This document shows, one piece after another, positions 29,679 to 40,303 of a stretch of DNA of 64,000 nt; position 1 is the stretch's first letter; every line of letters starts with the position of its first letter. Source of the stretch: Pectobacterium atrosepticum (GTDB lineage: Bacteria > Pseudomonadota > Gammaproteobacteria > Enterobacterales > Enterobacteriaceae). The DNA lies in NCBI GenBank assembly GCA_019056595.1, contig CP036163.1, positions 2,046,001-2,110,000 of the forward strand. Direction: 5' to 3'. A program made the position numbers and the translations under genes. Below the pieces are notes generated by a model, which searched no databases, was not told where the DNA came from, and worked only from the letters and a program-made list of their open reading frames with translations.

Positions 29679-29844
29679 ATGTACTGCCTCCTTCGTATCA
29701 AACACAGTGATTTACATGTATTTCGAATTAACCACATTTCAATTTAACTACGCGAGCGACAGCGTGTTTCTATACTAGCAATGGCAGGTGACGGAAATGT
29801 GACCGGCAAACGTTGGAAAGTGAAGAGATGCCCTAACCGCCAAT

Positions 29845-29920
29845 TGTTTAAAGATCGAGATACACGGGGTGACCACAGGCTGAGGCGTCCCTACGGGAAC
29901 CTCCCCCTGTATTTCCCCTA
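29845..29920 (+). repeat. Dispersed structured repeat, copy 2
   Basis: It begins GATCGAGATACACGGGG (29853-29869), contains the hairpin arms GAGGCGTCCC and GGGAACCTC around a TAC loop, and ends CCCCCTGTATTTCCCC. The ends can also pair (ATACACGGGG with CCCCCTGTAT, one mismatch), so the whole element can fold as one long stem. Compared with copy 1 at 20679-20752, TTCC/GGAA has become TCCC/GGGA, a compensatory change. The remaining non-coding sequence from 29679 to 29957 shows only the promoter of the small gene. Confidence 0.7.
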
Positions 29921-29957
29921 AAAACGAGCTTAAATGGCCAACATTCGGAGGTACCCC

Positions 29958-30482
29958 TCAATGTGGGGGCTTATGAGGTTCAACAACATGTGTCACCCGC
30001 GGTTGAGAAGTCGCGGAGCATTGCACCACCAGCATACCCATGACTATTAACGCGACACCGGCTATTCGTCCCAGAGTCGCGGGCTTCACCGCCAGCCCCA
30101 TCAAACCAAAATGATCGATAATCAGCGATGCGACAACCTGACCGACAATCACGCAGACAATAAAGCCTGAAGCACCGAGCTGTGGCGTCAGCAATAGCGC
30201 AGCGGTGATATAAACAACGCCCGCCACCCCACCCAACCAGATCCACCACGATCCCTGTAAGGCATTACCAACCGCTGGAACGGGTACCCGAGCCGCAAAC
30301 AAGATCGGCAACAGCACGCAAATGCTAACCAACAGAGATACCAGCGTTGCCCAAAGCGGATGGCCTAATGAACGCCCCAGCGCCGCATTGCTGGCAGCCT
30401 GAAAAGGCACAATGCTCCCGGCAAGCACAGCAATACCCAGTGGCAACAGCAGTGAGAGAGAAAAGGAAGAAAATAACGACAT
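29958..30482 (-). CDS. YdcZ-type small transporter (DMT superfamily)
   Basis: From the ATG at 30482 this is a 174-residue inner-membrane protein with about five hydrophobic helices and family pattern GSIVPFQAASNAALGRSLG near 22-40, as in the YdcZ/DUF606 branch of the drug/metabolite transporter superfamily. Substrates of this branch are mostly unknown. The reading frame extends to 30545 but that start lacks a ribosome site, whereas AGGGGG precedes 30482. It is divergent from the LysR gene 111 bases away, which probably regulates it. Confidence 0.85.
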   Translation of the reverse strand: MSLFSSFSLSLLLPLGIAVLAGSIVPFQAASNAALGRSLGHPLWATLVSLLVSICVLLPILFAARVPVPAVGNALQGSWWIWLGGVAGVVYITAALLLTPQLGASGFIVCVIVGQVVASLIIDHFGLMGLAVKPATLGRIAGVALIVMGMLVVQCSATSQPRVTHVVEPHKPPH

Positions 30483-30593
30483 GGAACCCCCTGGCTCACA
30501 ATATGAAATGCACAACGTCATTGGGATGTTCCAATACTCAAGCATCCATTAAACTGATGGAAATTCGTAATTCATACAGAAGGAATTCATAGA

Positions 30594-31499
30594 ATGGATG
30601 ATTTGCGTCGTATCGACATGAATCTGCTGCTAACGCTTCATGCTTTGCTGACGGAAAAACACGTCACGCGAGCTGCGCTGCGCCTGCACCGCAGCCAGCC
30701 TGCCGTCAGCCATTCATTATCACAGCTGCGTCAGATTTTTAACGATCCGCTATTAGTCCGGCGTGAGGTTGGTTTGACGCTAACGACCCGGGCTCAGGCG
30801 CTACTCGGCCCGCTGGAACACGCGCTTGAACAGCTGAATGTGTTGATACAAACCCCATCATTCGATCCGCGCCATAGCACGCGACATTTCCGTTTGGCCC
30901 TCTCTGATTACGGTACGAATGCGGTGTTGCCAACGCTCATGCGGCATTTGCGCATGCAGGCTCCCGGCATTTCACTGGCTATCAGCCATGCTGGCCGTGA
31001 AATGATGCTGGCACAGTTGAACGATGGAGAAATCGACTTGAGCCTCGGTGTATTCCCTGAACGCCCACCCGAGGTACACGCCGAAGTTCTTTTTGAAGAG
31101 CATTTTGCCTGTCTGGCGGACCGTAACACGCTGCCGGAAAACGGTATGCTGTCGTTTGACGCGTGGCTGGAGCGGCCACATATTCTGGTCACGATGCATC
31201 CTGATTCGGCTAATGAAATTGACAGCACGCTGGCAGCAAGCGGCCGAGCGCGCAATGTTGTGCTGACATTGCCCCACTGGCATGCCGCCATCAATCTTAT
31301 TGCCGGTACCGATCTGGTTTTGACCGCAGCACGGCGTAGCATGACCCGAATCAATACACCAGATTTGCACATTTTTCCGCCTCCATTCACAATCCCCAAT
31401 TTTGCATTCCAGCAGGTATGGCATACGCGTCGCGAGAGCGATCCTGCACATCGCTGGCTGAGAAAAGCCATTTGGGAGAGCTGTCAGGTTGTGGATTAA
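30594..31499 (+). CDS. LysR-family transcriptional regulator
   Basis: This 301-residue LysR regulator is of the NodD/LeuO-like branch (start LRRIDMNLLLTLHALLTEKH). The helix-turn-helix is at about 18-65 (VTRAALRLHRSQPAVSHSLS) and the effector-binding domain is at about 92-300. Its divergence from the YdcZ-type transporter gene suggests that it controls this gene. The effector is unknown. Confidence 0.9.
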   Translation: MDDLRRIDMNLLLTLHALLTEKHVTRAALRLHRSQPAVSHSLSQLRQIFNDPLLVRREVGLTLTTRAQALLGPLEHALEQLNVLIQTPSFDPRHSTRHFRLALSDYGTNAVLPTLMRHLRMQAPGISLAISHAGREMMLAQLNDGEIDLSLGVFPERPPEVHAEVLFEEHFACLADRNTLPENGMLSFDAWLERPHILVTMHPDSANEIDSTLAASGRARNVVLTLPHWHAAINLIAGTDLVLTAARRSMTRINTPDLHIFPPPFTIPNFAFQQVWHTRRESDPAHRWLRKAIWESCQVVD

Positions 31500-31521
31500 C
31501 CATCTGGCCCAGAAAACGAAA

Positions 31522-31543
31522 AAACCCGCAGCGAGGCGGGTTT
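31522..31543. terminator. Bidirectional terminator between LysR gene and folA
   Basis: AAACCCGC pairs with GCGGGTTT around GAGCGA-like loop bases (31522-31529 with 31536-31543). An A run upstream and T residues at the end let it serve both converging genes. Confidence 0.75.
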
Positions 31544-31590
31544 GGCTATTCATCGTATTACCGACGGAACGTTATTGCAGGAAAGTGCTC

Positions 31591-32073
31591 CTAGCGGCGT
31601 TCCAGAATTTCGAAGCAGTAACTGTGTGAGTTGCGCTCATCAGCATCATGGAATTCGCTGAAAACAGACTGCCATTCATCCGGCTCATAGTCAGGGAAAT
31701 GCGTGTCGCCTTCCACTTCGGCATCAATATGCGTCAGGTAGAGGCGGTTAGCCTGCGACAACATCTGCTGATAGACGCTGCCACCGCCAATCACCATCAC
31801 TTCCTCAACCTCACCTGCCGCCGCCAGCGCAGCGTCCAGCGAAGAGACCCAGGCCACGCGCTCGTCATCACCCGGATGATTGCTGACGACAATGTTCAGT
31901 CTGCCGGGCAACGGCTGACCGATAGAGCGGAAGGTATTACGCCCCATAATAATCGGCTTATTAAGCGTATTACGCTTAAACCATGCCAGATCGGCGGGCA
32001 AATGCCACGGCATCGCGTTTTCCATGCCAATCACGCGATCCACTGCCAGTGCAGCAATCAAACTAATAACCAT
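31591..32073 (-). CDS. folA: Dihydrofolate reductase
   Basis: FolA reduces dihydrofolate to tetrahydrofolate with NADPH and is the trimethoprim target. It has 160 residues (159 in E. coli). The start [36 protein letters not shown] carries the substrate pocket with the acidic residue Asp28 in [17 protein letters not shown] and [10 protein letters not shown] are the cofactor-binding loops. Confidence 0.97.
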   Translation of the reverse strand: MVISLIAALAVDRVIGMENAMPWHLPADLAWFKRNTLNKPIIMGRNTFRSIGQPLPGRLNIVVSNHPGDDERVAWVSSLDAALAAAGEVEEVMVIGGGSVYQQMLSQANRLYLTHIDAEVEGDTHFPDYEPDEWQSVFSEFHDADERNSHSYCFEILERR

Positions 32074-32170
32074 GGTGAAAAACCCTGTAGGTCAGAAAAT
32101 TGCTGACACTATACGGAAAGCCCTTTCGCTCGTCGATATTAAGACTCGGCGGAAATGTAATATAAGAGTT

Positions 32171-32656
32171 TTATACCCCTGGCCGCTTACGATAGAGCCA
32201 GATTCCCGGTAAAGACAGGCCGATAGAGAGCGCACCGACGATAAAGCTGGCCTTCAGAAAATTGGTCATCATGACGCTCATCAGCGCTTCGCTGTAGCCA
32301 AGATGTGATATCTCCACCACCGAAATCATCGCCGTATAGGCAGAGATACCGGGAAACATCGGGATGACGGCTGCCACGGTAAAGACTTTCGGATGCGCCA
32401 GCAACCAGCGTGACCAGCGGATGCCAATGATGCCAATCAGGATTGCCGCCAGAAAAGATGCCCATTCGATATTCATGCCGAAATGTATCGCCAGAAATCG
32501 TACGCCGTGCCCGACGCCGCCCAACAGCGCACAGTAAGGCAGCACTTTCAGCGGCACATTGAAGACCATCGCAAATCCCAACGCAGGGACCGCAGCCAGC
32601 ACCATATCCTGCAAAAGTGCCCACAGTAAACTTAAGCCCATCCGCGTAACCCCCAC
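32171..32656 (-). CDS. yjjB: Exporter subunit YjjB
   Basis: YjjB (161 residues from 32656; a start at 32641 gives 156, like E. coli's 157) is the smaller half of the ThrE-like YjjPB exporter, reported to export succinate in E. coli. It has four or five membrane helices and the family signature [20 protein letters not shown] near 92-111. It overlaps the end of yjjP by 10-25 bases, so the two are co-translated. Confidence 0.93.
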   Translation of the reverse strand: MGVTRMGLSLLWALLQDMVLAAVPALGFAMVFNVPLKVLPYCALLGGVGHGVRFLAIHFGMNIEWASFLAAILIGIIGIRWSRWLLAHPKVFTVAAVIPMFPGISAYTAMISVVEISHLGYSEALMSVMMTNFLKASFIVGALSIGLSLPGIWLYRKRPGV

Positions 32657-33453
32657 AGCGACATCGCCATCACAACACCAATACAGGTTGCCAGCGTCAA
32701 TAAACTCGCGACCGTCCAGCGTGCCAAACCGGTATTCACGTGCCCTTTAAACATATCTGCCACGGCGTTAATCAGCGGAAAACCGGGGACCAACAGCAGC
32801 ACACTTGCCGCCATCGCCACCGTCGACGTCTGAGAAAAAGCAGGCAAACGCATCAACAGCCCTGACGCTGACGTGGCGACAAATGCCGTAATACAGAAGT
32901 TGATCAACGGATTCAGATGTCGTCCGGTAAAGACCTGACGGACATACATCGCCAGACCACTGGCAATCAGTGTGACAATAAAGGCATCCCACCCACCGCC
33001 GTTCAAACGGCTGAAACAGCCGCAGGAGAGCGCCACAACGGAAACCATCAGCCAACGCGGATAGCGCAGTGGCTTAATATGTCCCAAACGCTTCTCCACC
33101 CCTGCCACATCCAGCAGTTTATGCTCGGCCATGATGACCGCATGCTGAACCTCAATGACAACGTGCATATTAATGCCGCGATCCGCATTCTTCCGCGTTG
33201 ACGTCAGGCAATGCCCCTGCATGATGGTGGTCAGCACAATCGAGTTTGCCGAGATTGAGCTCTCAACGCTATCGGCGCCAAGCGCCATGCCTAGTCGTGA
33301 GGACAGCTGTTCTACCACCATACTCTCTGCGCCATGCTGTAACAGCAGCAGCGCACACTGGATGCACAATCGGGTTATTTCCCGCTGCTGTGGCGCTTCA
33401 TCCATCCGTTTTGCGCCACTTAATCGTTCACGGTTCTCACGTTCACTGACCAT
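32632..33453 (-). CDS. yjjP: Exporter subunit YjjP
   Basis: YjjP is the larger half of the YjjPB exporter. It has 273 residues from the ATG at 33453; an ATG at 33405 ([17 protein letters not shown]) gives 257 residues and aligns better with the 256-residue E. coli protein, and ribosome sites do not decide. The N-terminal half is a soluble ThrE domain ([29 protein letters not shown]), and the C-terminal half has about five helices with [20 protein letters not shown]. In E. coli these genes lie elsewhere in the chromosome. Confidence 0.93.
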   Translation of the reverse strand: MVSERENRERLSGAKRMDEAPQQREITRLCIQCALLLLQHGAESMVVEQLSSRLGMALGADSVESSISANSIVLTTIMQGHCLTSTRKNADRGINMHVVIEVQHAVIMAEHKLLDVAGVEKRLGHIKPLRYPRWLMVSVVALSCGCFSRLNGGGWDAFIVTLIASGLAMYVRQVFTGRHLNPLINFCITAFVATSASGLLMRLPAFSQTSTVAMAASVLLLVPGFPLINAVADMFKGHVNTGLARWTVASLLTLATCIGVVMAMSLWGLRGWA

Positions 33454-33602
33454 GTTATTATCTCAACCTGCCCCTGAAATTAACCACAAAAAATGAAAGG
33501 ACAATTGTTAACATATCGCCGCCGAATAACCAATAAGTGTGATGCGAATTCATTATTCTGGCGCTATGATTTCCCTCGTCCCTCTCTTTTTCACTGTCTG
33601 GA

Positions 33603-34223
33603 ATGATCATGCTAGAAACATCGCTGTTTGTCGCGACTATCGCCACGCTGGGGATGCTTTCTCCCGGCCCCGACTTTTTCCTCGTCATCAGGAATGCGGC
33701 ACGCTACCCACGTGCTGCCGCAATGATGACCGCCTTTGGCGTAATCTGCGGCGTAGCAACCCACATGGCGTACTGCGTCGCCGGGCTAGCCGTCGTCATC
33801 ACCACCACGCCGTGGCTGTTTAATGTACTGAAATATGCGGGCGCCGCCTACCTAATCTGGATCGGTATTCAGGCACTATTCGCTCGCGGCGGAAGCAAAA
33901 TGGACGTATCAAACCTGACACAGCAAAGTGTCAGCCTGAAAAAAGCATTCCTGCAAGGCTATCTCTGCAACCTGCTTAACCCGAAAGCCACACTATTCTT
34001 TCTGGCGATGTTCACCCAGGTTCTGAACATTCACTCCGGCATCGGTGAAAAACTGTGGTACGCCATGATTATCTGGCTGCTTTCTCTCGTCTGGTGGCCG
34101 CTGTTGGTGGTGCTTTTCCAAAGTGAGCCGGTACGCCGAGGATTGGCTAAAGTGCAGAAACTGGTAGATAAGCTGCTGGGAACGGTGTTGATCGCGCTGG
34201 GTATCAAAGTGGCGTTGGGATAA
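33603..34223 (+). CDS. LysE/RhtB-family amino-acid exporter
   Basis: This 206-residue protein (204 from an alternative ATG at 33609) is an inner-membrane exporter of the LysE/RhtB superfamily. Six hydrophobic helices are visible, with the family motif GMLSPGPDFFLVIRNA near residues 15-30 and a cytosolic loop KKAFLQGYLCNLLNPKA near 115-131. Members export threonine, homoserine, leucine or related compounds; the substrate here is not deducible. Confidence 0.9.
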   Translation: MIMLETSLFVATIATLGMLSPGPDFFLVIRNAARYPRAAAMMTAFGVICGVATHMAYCVAGLAVVITTTPWLFNVLKYAGAAYLIWIGIQALFARGGSKMDVSNLTQQSVSLKKAFLQGYLCNLLNPKATLFFLAMFTQVLNIHSGIGEKLWYAMIIWLLSLVWWPLLVVLFQSEPVRRGLAKVQKLVDKLLGTVLIALGIKVALG

Positions 34224-34244
34224 AACTCAAAACGTTCCCCATGA

Positions 34245-34276
34245 AAAAGCCAGCGCTGTTACCAACGCTGGCTTTT
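34245..34276. terminator. Bidirectional terminator between the LysE-type gene and carB
   Basis: AAAAGCCAGCG (34245-34255) pairs perfectly with CGCTGGCTTTT (34266-34276) around a 10-base loop. A run of A before and T after the stem makes it work on both strands for the two converging genes. Confidence 0.92.
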
Positions 34277-34310
34277 ATTATCAGCTTACAACCTACCGAA
34301 GTCGGTCCTA

Positions 34311-37300
34311 TCAGCCTTTAATCATCGCATGCATTTCCTGCACGGAAGTGACCTTCTCCGTCGGATCTGCCGTCAACGACATTGCCGTAGCAAAACCACC
34401 ATTCAGCGTGGTGTCGTAGTGCACCTTGTATTGCAGCGCGCTGCGGCGAATCAGCTTGGAATCTTCAATCGCCTGACGCCCTGCGGTGGTGTTGACGATG
34501 TAGGTGTACTCGCCGTTCTTGATGCGGTCCTGAATGTGCGGACGACCTTCATGCACCTTATTCACCAGACGCGGATTAATGCCAGCCTCACCCAGTTCAA
34601 TCGCCGTGCCGTGCGTCGCATCCAGCTCAAAACCGTGCTTCAACAGCTTAGCCGCCAGATCCACCACGCGGGCTTTATCGCCTTCACGTACCGACAGCAG
34701 CGCACGTCCAGTTTTCTTCATGTGCGAACTGCTGCCCAGCATCGCTTTGGCAAACGCTTCAGCAAACGTGCGGCCAACGCCCATGACTTCACCGGTCGAA
34801 CGCATCTCTGGCCCCAGAATCGGGTCAACGCCAGGGAATTTGTTGAACGGCAGCACCACTTCTTTCACCGAGTAATACGGCGGGATGATTTCTTTGGTGA
34901 CACCCTGCTCAGCCAGCGTTTTGCCTGCCATCACTCGCGCAGCGACTTTCGCCAATGGAACACCGGTCGCTTTCGAGACAAATGGGACAGTACGCGCGGC
35001 ACGCGGGTTCACCTCAATCAGATAAACTTCGTTATCCTTCACCGCAAACTGCACGTTCATCAGGCCGCGAACGCAAAGTTCAAACGCCAGTTTTTCAACC
35101 TGCTGACGCATCACATCCTGAATCTCTTTGCTCAGTGTGTAAGCAGGCAGTGAACAAGCCGAGTCACCGGAGTGAACCCCCGCCTGCTCGATGTGTTCCA
35201 TAATGCCGCCAATCAGTACACGTTCACCGTCGCAAATCGCATCGACGTCAACTTCAATAGCATCGTCAAGGAAACGGTCCAGCAGAACGGGCGCATCGTT
35301 GGATACGCTAACCGCGTTTTGGAAATAACGCTTAAGGTCGATTTCGTCATACACGATTTCCATCGCGCGACCGCCCAGAACATAAGAAGGACGGACGACC
35401 AGCGGATAGCCGATGCCACGCGCTTTCTCTACCGCCTGCTCAATCGTCGCTACCGTGGCGTTAGACGGTTGCTTCAGCCCAAGACGATTGACGGCATGCT
35501 GGAAGCGCTCACGGTCTTCTGCACGGTCAATCGCGTCTGGGCTAGTTCCGATAACCGGTACTCCAGCGGCTTCTAGCTCGCGAGCCAGTTTCAGCGGCGT
35601 CTGGCCACCGTACTGCACGATAACGCCCTTTGGCTTCTCAATACGGACGATTTCCAGTACATCTTCAAACGTTACCGGTTCGAAGTACAAGCGGTCGGAC
35701 GTATCGTAGTCTGTTGAAACGGTTTCAGGGTTACAGTTAACCATGATGGTTTCATAGCCATCTTCACGCAGCGCCAGCGAAGCATGGACGCAACAGTAGT
35801 CAAACTCGATCCCCTGACCAATACGATTTGGCCCACCACCCAATATCATGATTTTGTCACGATCCTGAGTCGGGTTAGCCTCACATTCTTCTTCGTACGT
35901 GGAATACATATAAGCGGTATCGGTCGAGAATTCTGCCGCACAGGTATCGACACGCTTATACACCGGATGCAGGTCGAATTTATCGCGCAGCTTGCGAATT
36001 TCGCTTTCCGCCACGCCAGCCAGTTTCGCCAGACGCGCATCAGCAAAGCCTTTACGCTTCAGTGCACGTAAGAAATCCGCATCCAGCGCGGTGATACCTT
36101 TTTCTGCAACCTGCTCTTCCAGACGCACCAGCTCTTCAATTTGCACCAGGAACCAGCGATCAACGTTGGTCAGGTTAAATACGCCATCGACTGACATACC
36201 CGCGCGGAAAGCATCAGCGATGTACCAGATACGCTCGGCACCGGCATCTTTCAGCTCGCGGCGAATTTTAGTCAGCGCTTCAGGGTCGTCCAGATCTACC
36301 TTTGGATCGAAGCCAGTCGCACCGACTTCCAGACCACGTAGTGCTTTCTGCAAGGATTCTTGCTGTGTGCGACCAATCGCCATCACTTCACCCACAGATT
36401 TCATCTGCGTGGTCAGGCGGTCATTGGCACCGGCGAATTTTTCGAAGTTGAAACGTGGGATCTTGGTGACAACATAGTCGATAGCCGGTTCGAAAGACGC
36501 TGGCGTACGACCACCAGTGATGTCGTTCATCAACTCATCGAGCGTATAACCCACCGCCAGTTTGGCCGCGATTTTCGCAATCGGGAAGCCCGTTGCTTTA
36601 GACGCCAGCGCGGAAGAACGTGATACACGCGGGTTCATTTCGATAACAATCAGGCGACCTGTTTTCGGGTTCACCGAGAACTGAACGTTAGAACCACCGG
36701 TTTCTACACCGATTTCACGCAGTACCGCCATCGAGGCGTTACGCATGATTTGATATTCTTTATCCGTCAGCGTTTGCGCTGGCGCAACGGTGATGGAGTC
36801 TCCGGTGTGGATCCCCATGGCATCGAAGTTTTCGATTGAGCAGACGATGATGCAGTTATCGTTCTTATCACGCACCACCTCCATCTCGTACTCTTTCCAA
36901 CCGATCAGCGATTCATCGATCAGCAGCTCTTTGGTTGGAGAAAGATCCAGTCCGCGCTCACAGATCTCTTCAAACTCTTCACGATTGTAAGCGATACCGC
37001 CACCGGTGCCGCCCATTGTAAAGGAAGGACGGATAATGCACGGGAAGCCGAGGTCAGCCGCTACAGCCAGCGCTTCTTCCATATTGTGTGCAATACCGGA
37101 ACGTGCGGTATCCAGACCGATTTTCTTCATCGCCACATCGAAACGACGACGATCTTCTGCTTTATCAATCGCATCCGCCGTTGCACCAATCATGGTGACG
37201 CCGAATTCCGCCAGCACGCCCTTACGTTCCAACTCCAGCGCACAGTTCAGCGCCGTCTGGCCGCCCATCGTCGGCAGCACAGCATCTGGACGCTCTTTTT

Positions 37301-37535
37301 CAATAATTTTACGCACCACTTCCCAGTGAATCGGCTCGATGTAGGTCGCATCGGCCATTTCAGGGTCGGTCATGATGGTTGCCGGGTTGGAGTTCACCAG
37401 AATAACGCGGTAACCCTCTTCACGCAGCGCTTTACACGCCTGTGCCCCCGAGTAGTCAAACTCACACGCCTGACCGATGACAATCGGGCCGGCGCCTAGA
37501 ATCAGGATGCTTTTAATATCTGTACGTTTTGGCAT
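34311..37535 (-). CDS. carB: Carbamoyl-phosphate synthase, large subunit
   Basis: CarB makes carbamoyl phosphate from ammonia (delivered from CarA), bicarbonate and two ATP, feeding arginine and pyrimidine synthesis. It has 1074 residues (1073 in E. coli). Two homologous ATP-grasp halves start [20 protein letters not shown] (near 12) and [18 protein letters not shown] (near 560). The C-terminal methylglyoxal-synthase-like domain (about 935-1074) binds UMP, IMP and ornithine. It is separated from carA by 14 bases, with a ribosome site (CAGGAG) there. Confidence 0.98.
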   Translation of the reverse strand: MPKRTDIKSILILGAGPIVIGQACEFDYSGAQACKALREEGYRVILVNSNPATIMTDPEMADATYIEPIHWEVVRKIIEKERPDAVLPTMGGQTALNCALELERKGVLAEFGVTMIGATADAIDKAEDRRRFDVAMKKIGLDTARSGIAHNMEEALAVAADLGFPCIIRPSFTMGGTGGGIAYNREEFEEICERGLDLSPTKELLIDESLIGWKEYEMEVVRDKNDNCIIVCSIENFDAMGIHTGDSITVAPAQTLTDKEYQIMRNASMAVLREIGVETGGSNVQFSVNPKTGRLIVIEMNPRVSRSSALASKATGFPIAKIAAKLAVGYTLDELMNDITGGRTPASFEPAIDYVVTKIPRFNFEKFAGANDRLTTQMKSVGEVMAIGRTQQESLQKALRGLEVGATGFDPKVDLDDPEALTKIRRELKDAGAERIWYIADAFRAGMSVDGVFNLTNVDRWFLVQIEELVRLEEQVAEKGITALDADFLRALKRKGFADARLAKLAGVAESEIRKLRDKFDLHPVYKRVDTCAAEFSTDTAYMYSTYEEECEANPTQDRDKIMILGGGPNRIGQGIEFDYCCVHASLALREDGYETIMVNCNPETVSTDYDTSDRLYFEPVTFEDVLEIVRIEKPKGVIVQYGGQTPLKLARELEAAGVPVIGTSPDAIDRAEDRERFQHAVNRLGLKQPSNATVATIEQAVEKARGIGYPLVVRPSYVLGGRAMEIVYDEIDLKRYFQNAVSVSNDAPVLLDRFLDDAIEVDVDAICDGERVLIGGIMEHIEQAGVHSGDSACSLPAYTLSKEIQDVMRQQVEKLAFELCVRGLMNVQFAVKDNEVYLIEVNPRAARTVPFVSKATGVPLAKVAARVMAGKTLAEQGVTKEIIPPYYSVKEVVLPFNKFPGVDPILGPEMRSTGEVMGVGRTFAEAFAKAMLGSSSHMKKTGRALLSVREGDKARVVDLAAKLLKHGFELDATHGTAIELGEAGINPRLVNKVHEGRPHIQDRIKNGEYTYIVNTTAGRQAIEDSKLIRRSALQYKVHYDTTLNGGFATAMSLTADPTEKVTSVQEMHAMIKG

Positions 37536-37549
37536 TTTCTCGCTCCTGA

Positions 37550-38698
37550 TTATTTAGCTGAAGAACGGTAAGTCTGAATCAAGTCAATAAAGTGGTCGAA
37601 CAGCGGCGCAGCATCATGCGGGCCGGGGCTTGCCTCTGGGTGTCCCTGGAAACTAAACGCCGGTTTGTCAGTGCGGTGAATCCCCTGAACCGTATGGTCA
37701 AACAAGGATTTATGCGTGACGCGCAGCGTGTCAGGCAGGTTATCTTCATCAACCGCAAAGCCGTGGTTCTGCGCGGTGATCATCACACAGTTGTTATCCA
37801 GATCTTTTACCGGATGGTTGCCGCCGTGGTGACCCAGCTTCATTTTGATGGTCTTCGCACCGCTCGCCAGTGCCAGCAGTTGGTGACCCAGACAGATACC
37901 GAATACCGGAATATCCGTTTCCAGGAAGGTTTTGATCGCGCGAATCGCGTAGTCGCACGGTTCCGGGTCGCCCGGCCCGTTAGAGAGGAAAATACCGTCT
38001 GGATTAAGCTTCAGTACGTCCTCAGCAGATGTCTGCGCCGGAACGACCGTCAGGCGGCAGCCGCGATCCACCAGCATACGTAGAATGTTGCGTTTCACAC
38101 CGTAGTCATAAGCCACTACGTGGTAAGGCAGTTCGCTTTCGTTTTTCGCCGCAGGCAATTCGCCTTCCAGCATCCAGCTTCCCTGTAACCAGCTGTAGCT
38201 TTCCGCCGTTGTCACTTCTTTTGCCAGATCCATCCCCTTCAACCCTGGGAAGGCTTTCGCTTTCTCCAGTGCGACAACAGCATCCGGCGCATCACCCGCG
38301 ATGATACAGCCATTCTGTGCGCCTTTTTCACGCAGCAGACGGGTCAGTTTACGGGTGTCGATGTCTGCGATGGCGACGATGTTGTTGCGTTTGAGGTACT
38401 CAGACAGGCTTTCTTCACTACGGTAGTTACTGGCAATCAGAGGTAAATCACGAATAACCAGACCTTGAGCCTGTACTGAGGGGGATTCTTCATCGTTGGC
38501 ATTAGCGCCGACATTACCGATATGGGGATAAGTGAGAGTGACAATCTGGCGGGAATAGGAAGGATCAGTAAGGATTTCTTGATAACCGGTCATCGACGTA
38601 TTGAAGACCACTTCCCCCACTGCCAATCCTTCTGCCCCAATGGCCCGACCGTGGAATTGGGTTCCGTCTTCCAGAACCAATAGCGCTGACTTAATCAA
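37550..38698 (-). CDS. carA: Carbamoyl-phosphate synthase, glutaminase subunit
   Basis: CarA hydrolyses glutamine and channels ammonia to CarB. I place the start at a TTG (38698), giving [17 protein letters not shown] and 382 residues, the exact length and start codon type known for E. coli. GGAGGG is 4-9 bases upstream, while an open frame to 38725 has no ribosome site. The nucleophilic Cys is in [12 protein letters not shown] near 269, and the catalytic His and Glu are in [14 protein letters not shown] near 353. Two ArgR boxes precede the gene. Confidence 0.97.
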   Translation of the reverse strand: MIKSALLVLEDGTQFHGRAIGAEGLAVGEVVFNTSMTGYQEILTDPSYSRQIVTLTYPHIGNVGANANDEESPSVQAQGLVIRDLPLIASNYRSEESLSEYLKRNNIVAIADIDTRKLTRLLREKGAQNGCIIAGDAPDAVVALEKAKAFPGLKGMDLAKEVTTAESYSWLQGSWMLEGELPAAKNESELPYHVVAYDYGVKRNILRMLVDRGCRLTVVPAQTSAEDVLKLNPDGIFLSNGPGDPEPCDYAIRAIKTFLETDIPVFGICLGHQLLALASGAKTIKMKLGHHGGNHPVKDLDNNCVMITAQNHGFAVDEDNLPDTLRVTHKSLFDHTVQGIHRTDKPAFSFQGHPEASPGPHDAAPLFDHFIDLIQTYRSSAK

Positions 38699-38710
38699 AA
38701 CACCCTCCAA

Positions 38711-38745
38711 GGAATAAAAAATCACGTTATTTGCATATTAATTCA
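38711..38745 (-). promoter_or_regulatory. Paired ArgR operator boxes before carAB
   Basis: Read toward carA, TGAATTAATATGCA (38745-38732) and TGATTTTTTATTCC (38724-38711) both fit the ArgR half-operator TGAATWWWWATTCA. Their centres are 21 bases apart, the standard spacing for an ArgR hexamer. The first is nearly identical to the E. coli carAB box as I recall it. They lie just before the ribosome site, over the expected arginine-controlled P2 promoter. Confidence 0.85.
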
Positions 38746-39144
38746 GATTCGAGCCACTAAATCAATGCAAAAACTACCTGTAAGGCCAATTTTTGGCAAA
38801 TTGGGCGCATTTTAATGATGGTCTTCCCGATTGTCTACCCAAACCGCTTTTTTTCTCTTATTTTTATGCTTTACGAAATAAATAATCGTCCACTGACGTA
38901 AAAATCCCTATCAACTCAGATAAGTAAACGGTTGCTAAGCAACATTGTTAAAATAAGGGTAATAAATCACCAGCAAAGGGCATTTAGGGAGTACAGAGGG
39001 TTTCTCATCACTAAAAAATGGAATAAAACACAAACAAAAGAAGATAATGATAAAAAAAAAGAAGCCAATGAGGTAAAAACAAAGGTGAACGTTAAAATAT
39101 CCACCTTTTTCAGCTAGATGTTATTTTTATAACAAAATAAAATA
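38746..39144. other. AT-rich spacer between carA and dapB
   Basis: Upstream regulatory sequence of carAB. It is strongly AT-rich towards dapB. The distal, pyrimidine-controlled promoter P1 of carAB is expected here from E. coli but I could not fix its elements. A 61-codon frame at 38932-39117 is lysine-rich, lacks a ribosome site and is not credible as a gene. Confidence 0.5.
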
Positions 39145-40029
<885 letters not shown>

Positions 40030-40196
40030 CTATCGCCAGCGGATTTACGGCCAGATTAGAAAATACTGTTTGAAGCCGCAGAAAATCAGCAAAACTGTCT
40101 AACCGCAAGCATCAGAGTCGCACGTTATAATGCTGAAAAACCACAAGGTGTTTAGAGATACGTAGGAAAGGTCAAAAATAAATCACATGGCATAAC

Positions 40197-40218
40197 GCAT
40201 AAAAATTCATTTTTATGC
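40197..40218. repeat. AT-rich perfect hairpin between ispH and dapB
   Basis: GCATAAAAA and TTTTTATGC form a perfect 9-base-pair stem with loop TTCA. It lies in the 337-base spacer (39967-40303) between dapB and ispH, about 230 bases upstream of the dapB start on the strand of transcription. It has no GC-rich stem for termination, so an operator or curved-DNA role is possible. The rest of the spacer holds the dapB promoter region and the ispH terminator. Confidence 0.5.
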
Positions 40219-40270
40219 ATTAACATTTTCATGAGTGAATACAGTGGGGGAAAAACTGAAAGGAATAACA

Positions 40271-40294
40271 GCGATAGGGCCGAAGCCCTATCGC
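40271..40294 (-). terminator. UUCG-capped hairpin after ispH
   Basis: On the minus strand GCGATAGGGC pairs perfectly with GCCCTATCGC, capped by TTCG closed by a C-G pair, an exceptionally stable tetraloop. It starts 9 bases after the ispH stop. The following TGTTATTCC is only moderately T-rich, so it acts as a terminator or a 3'-end stabiliser of the ileS-lspA-fkpB-ispH transcript. Confidence 0.75.
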
Positions 40295-40303
40295 AGAAAC
40301 AGA

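Noticed and set aside
34329-37499. Long frames opposite carB
   Set aside because: They mirror the codon bias of the carB coding strand, have no ribosome sites and match nothing known. The same holds for frames opposite ileS, dnaK and rapA.
38932-39117. 61-codon lysine-rich frame in the carA-dapB spacer
   Set aside because: Low-complexity, AT-rich, no ribosome site; a chance frame in non-coding DNA.
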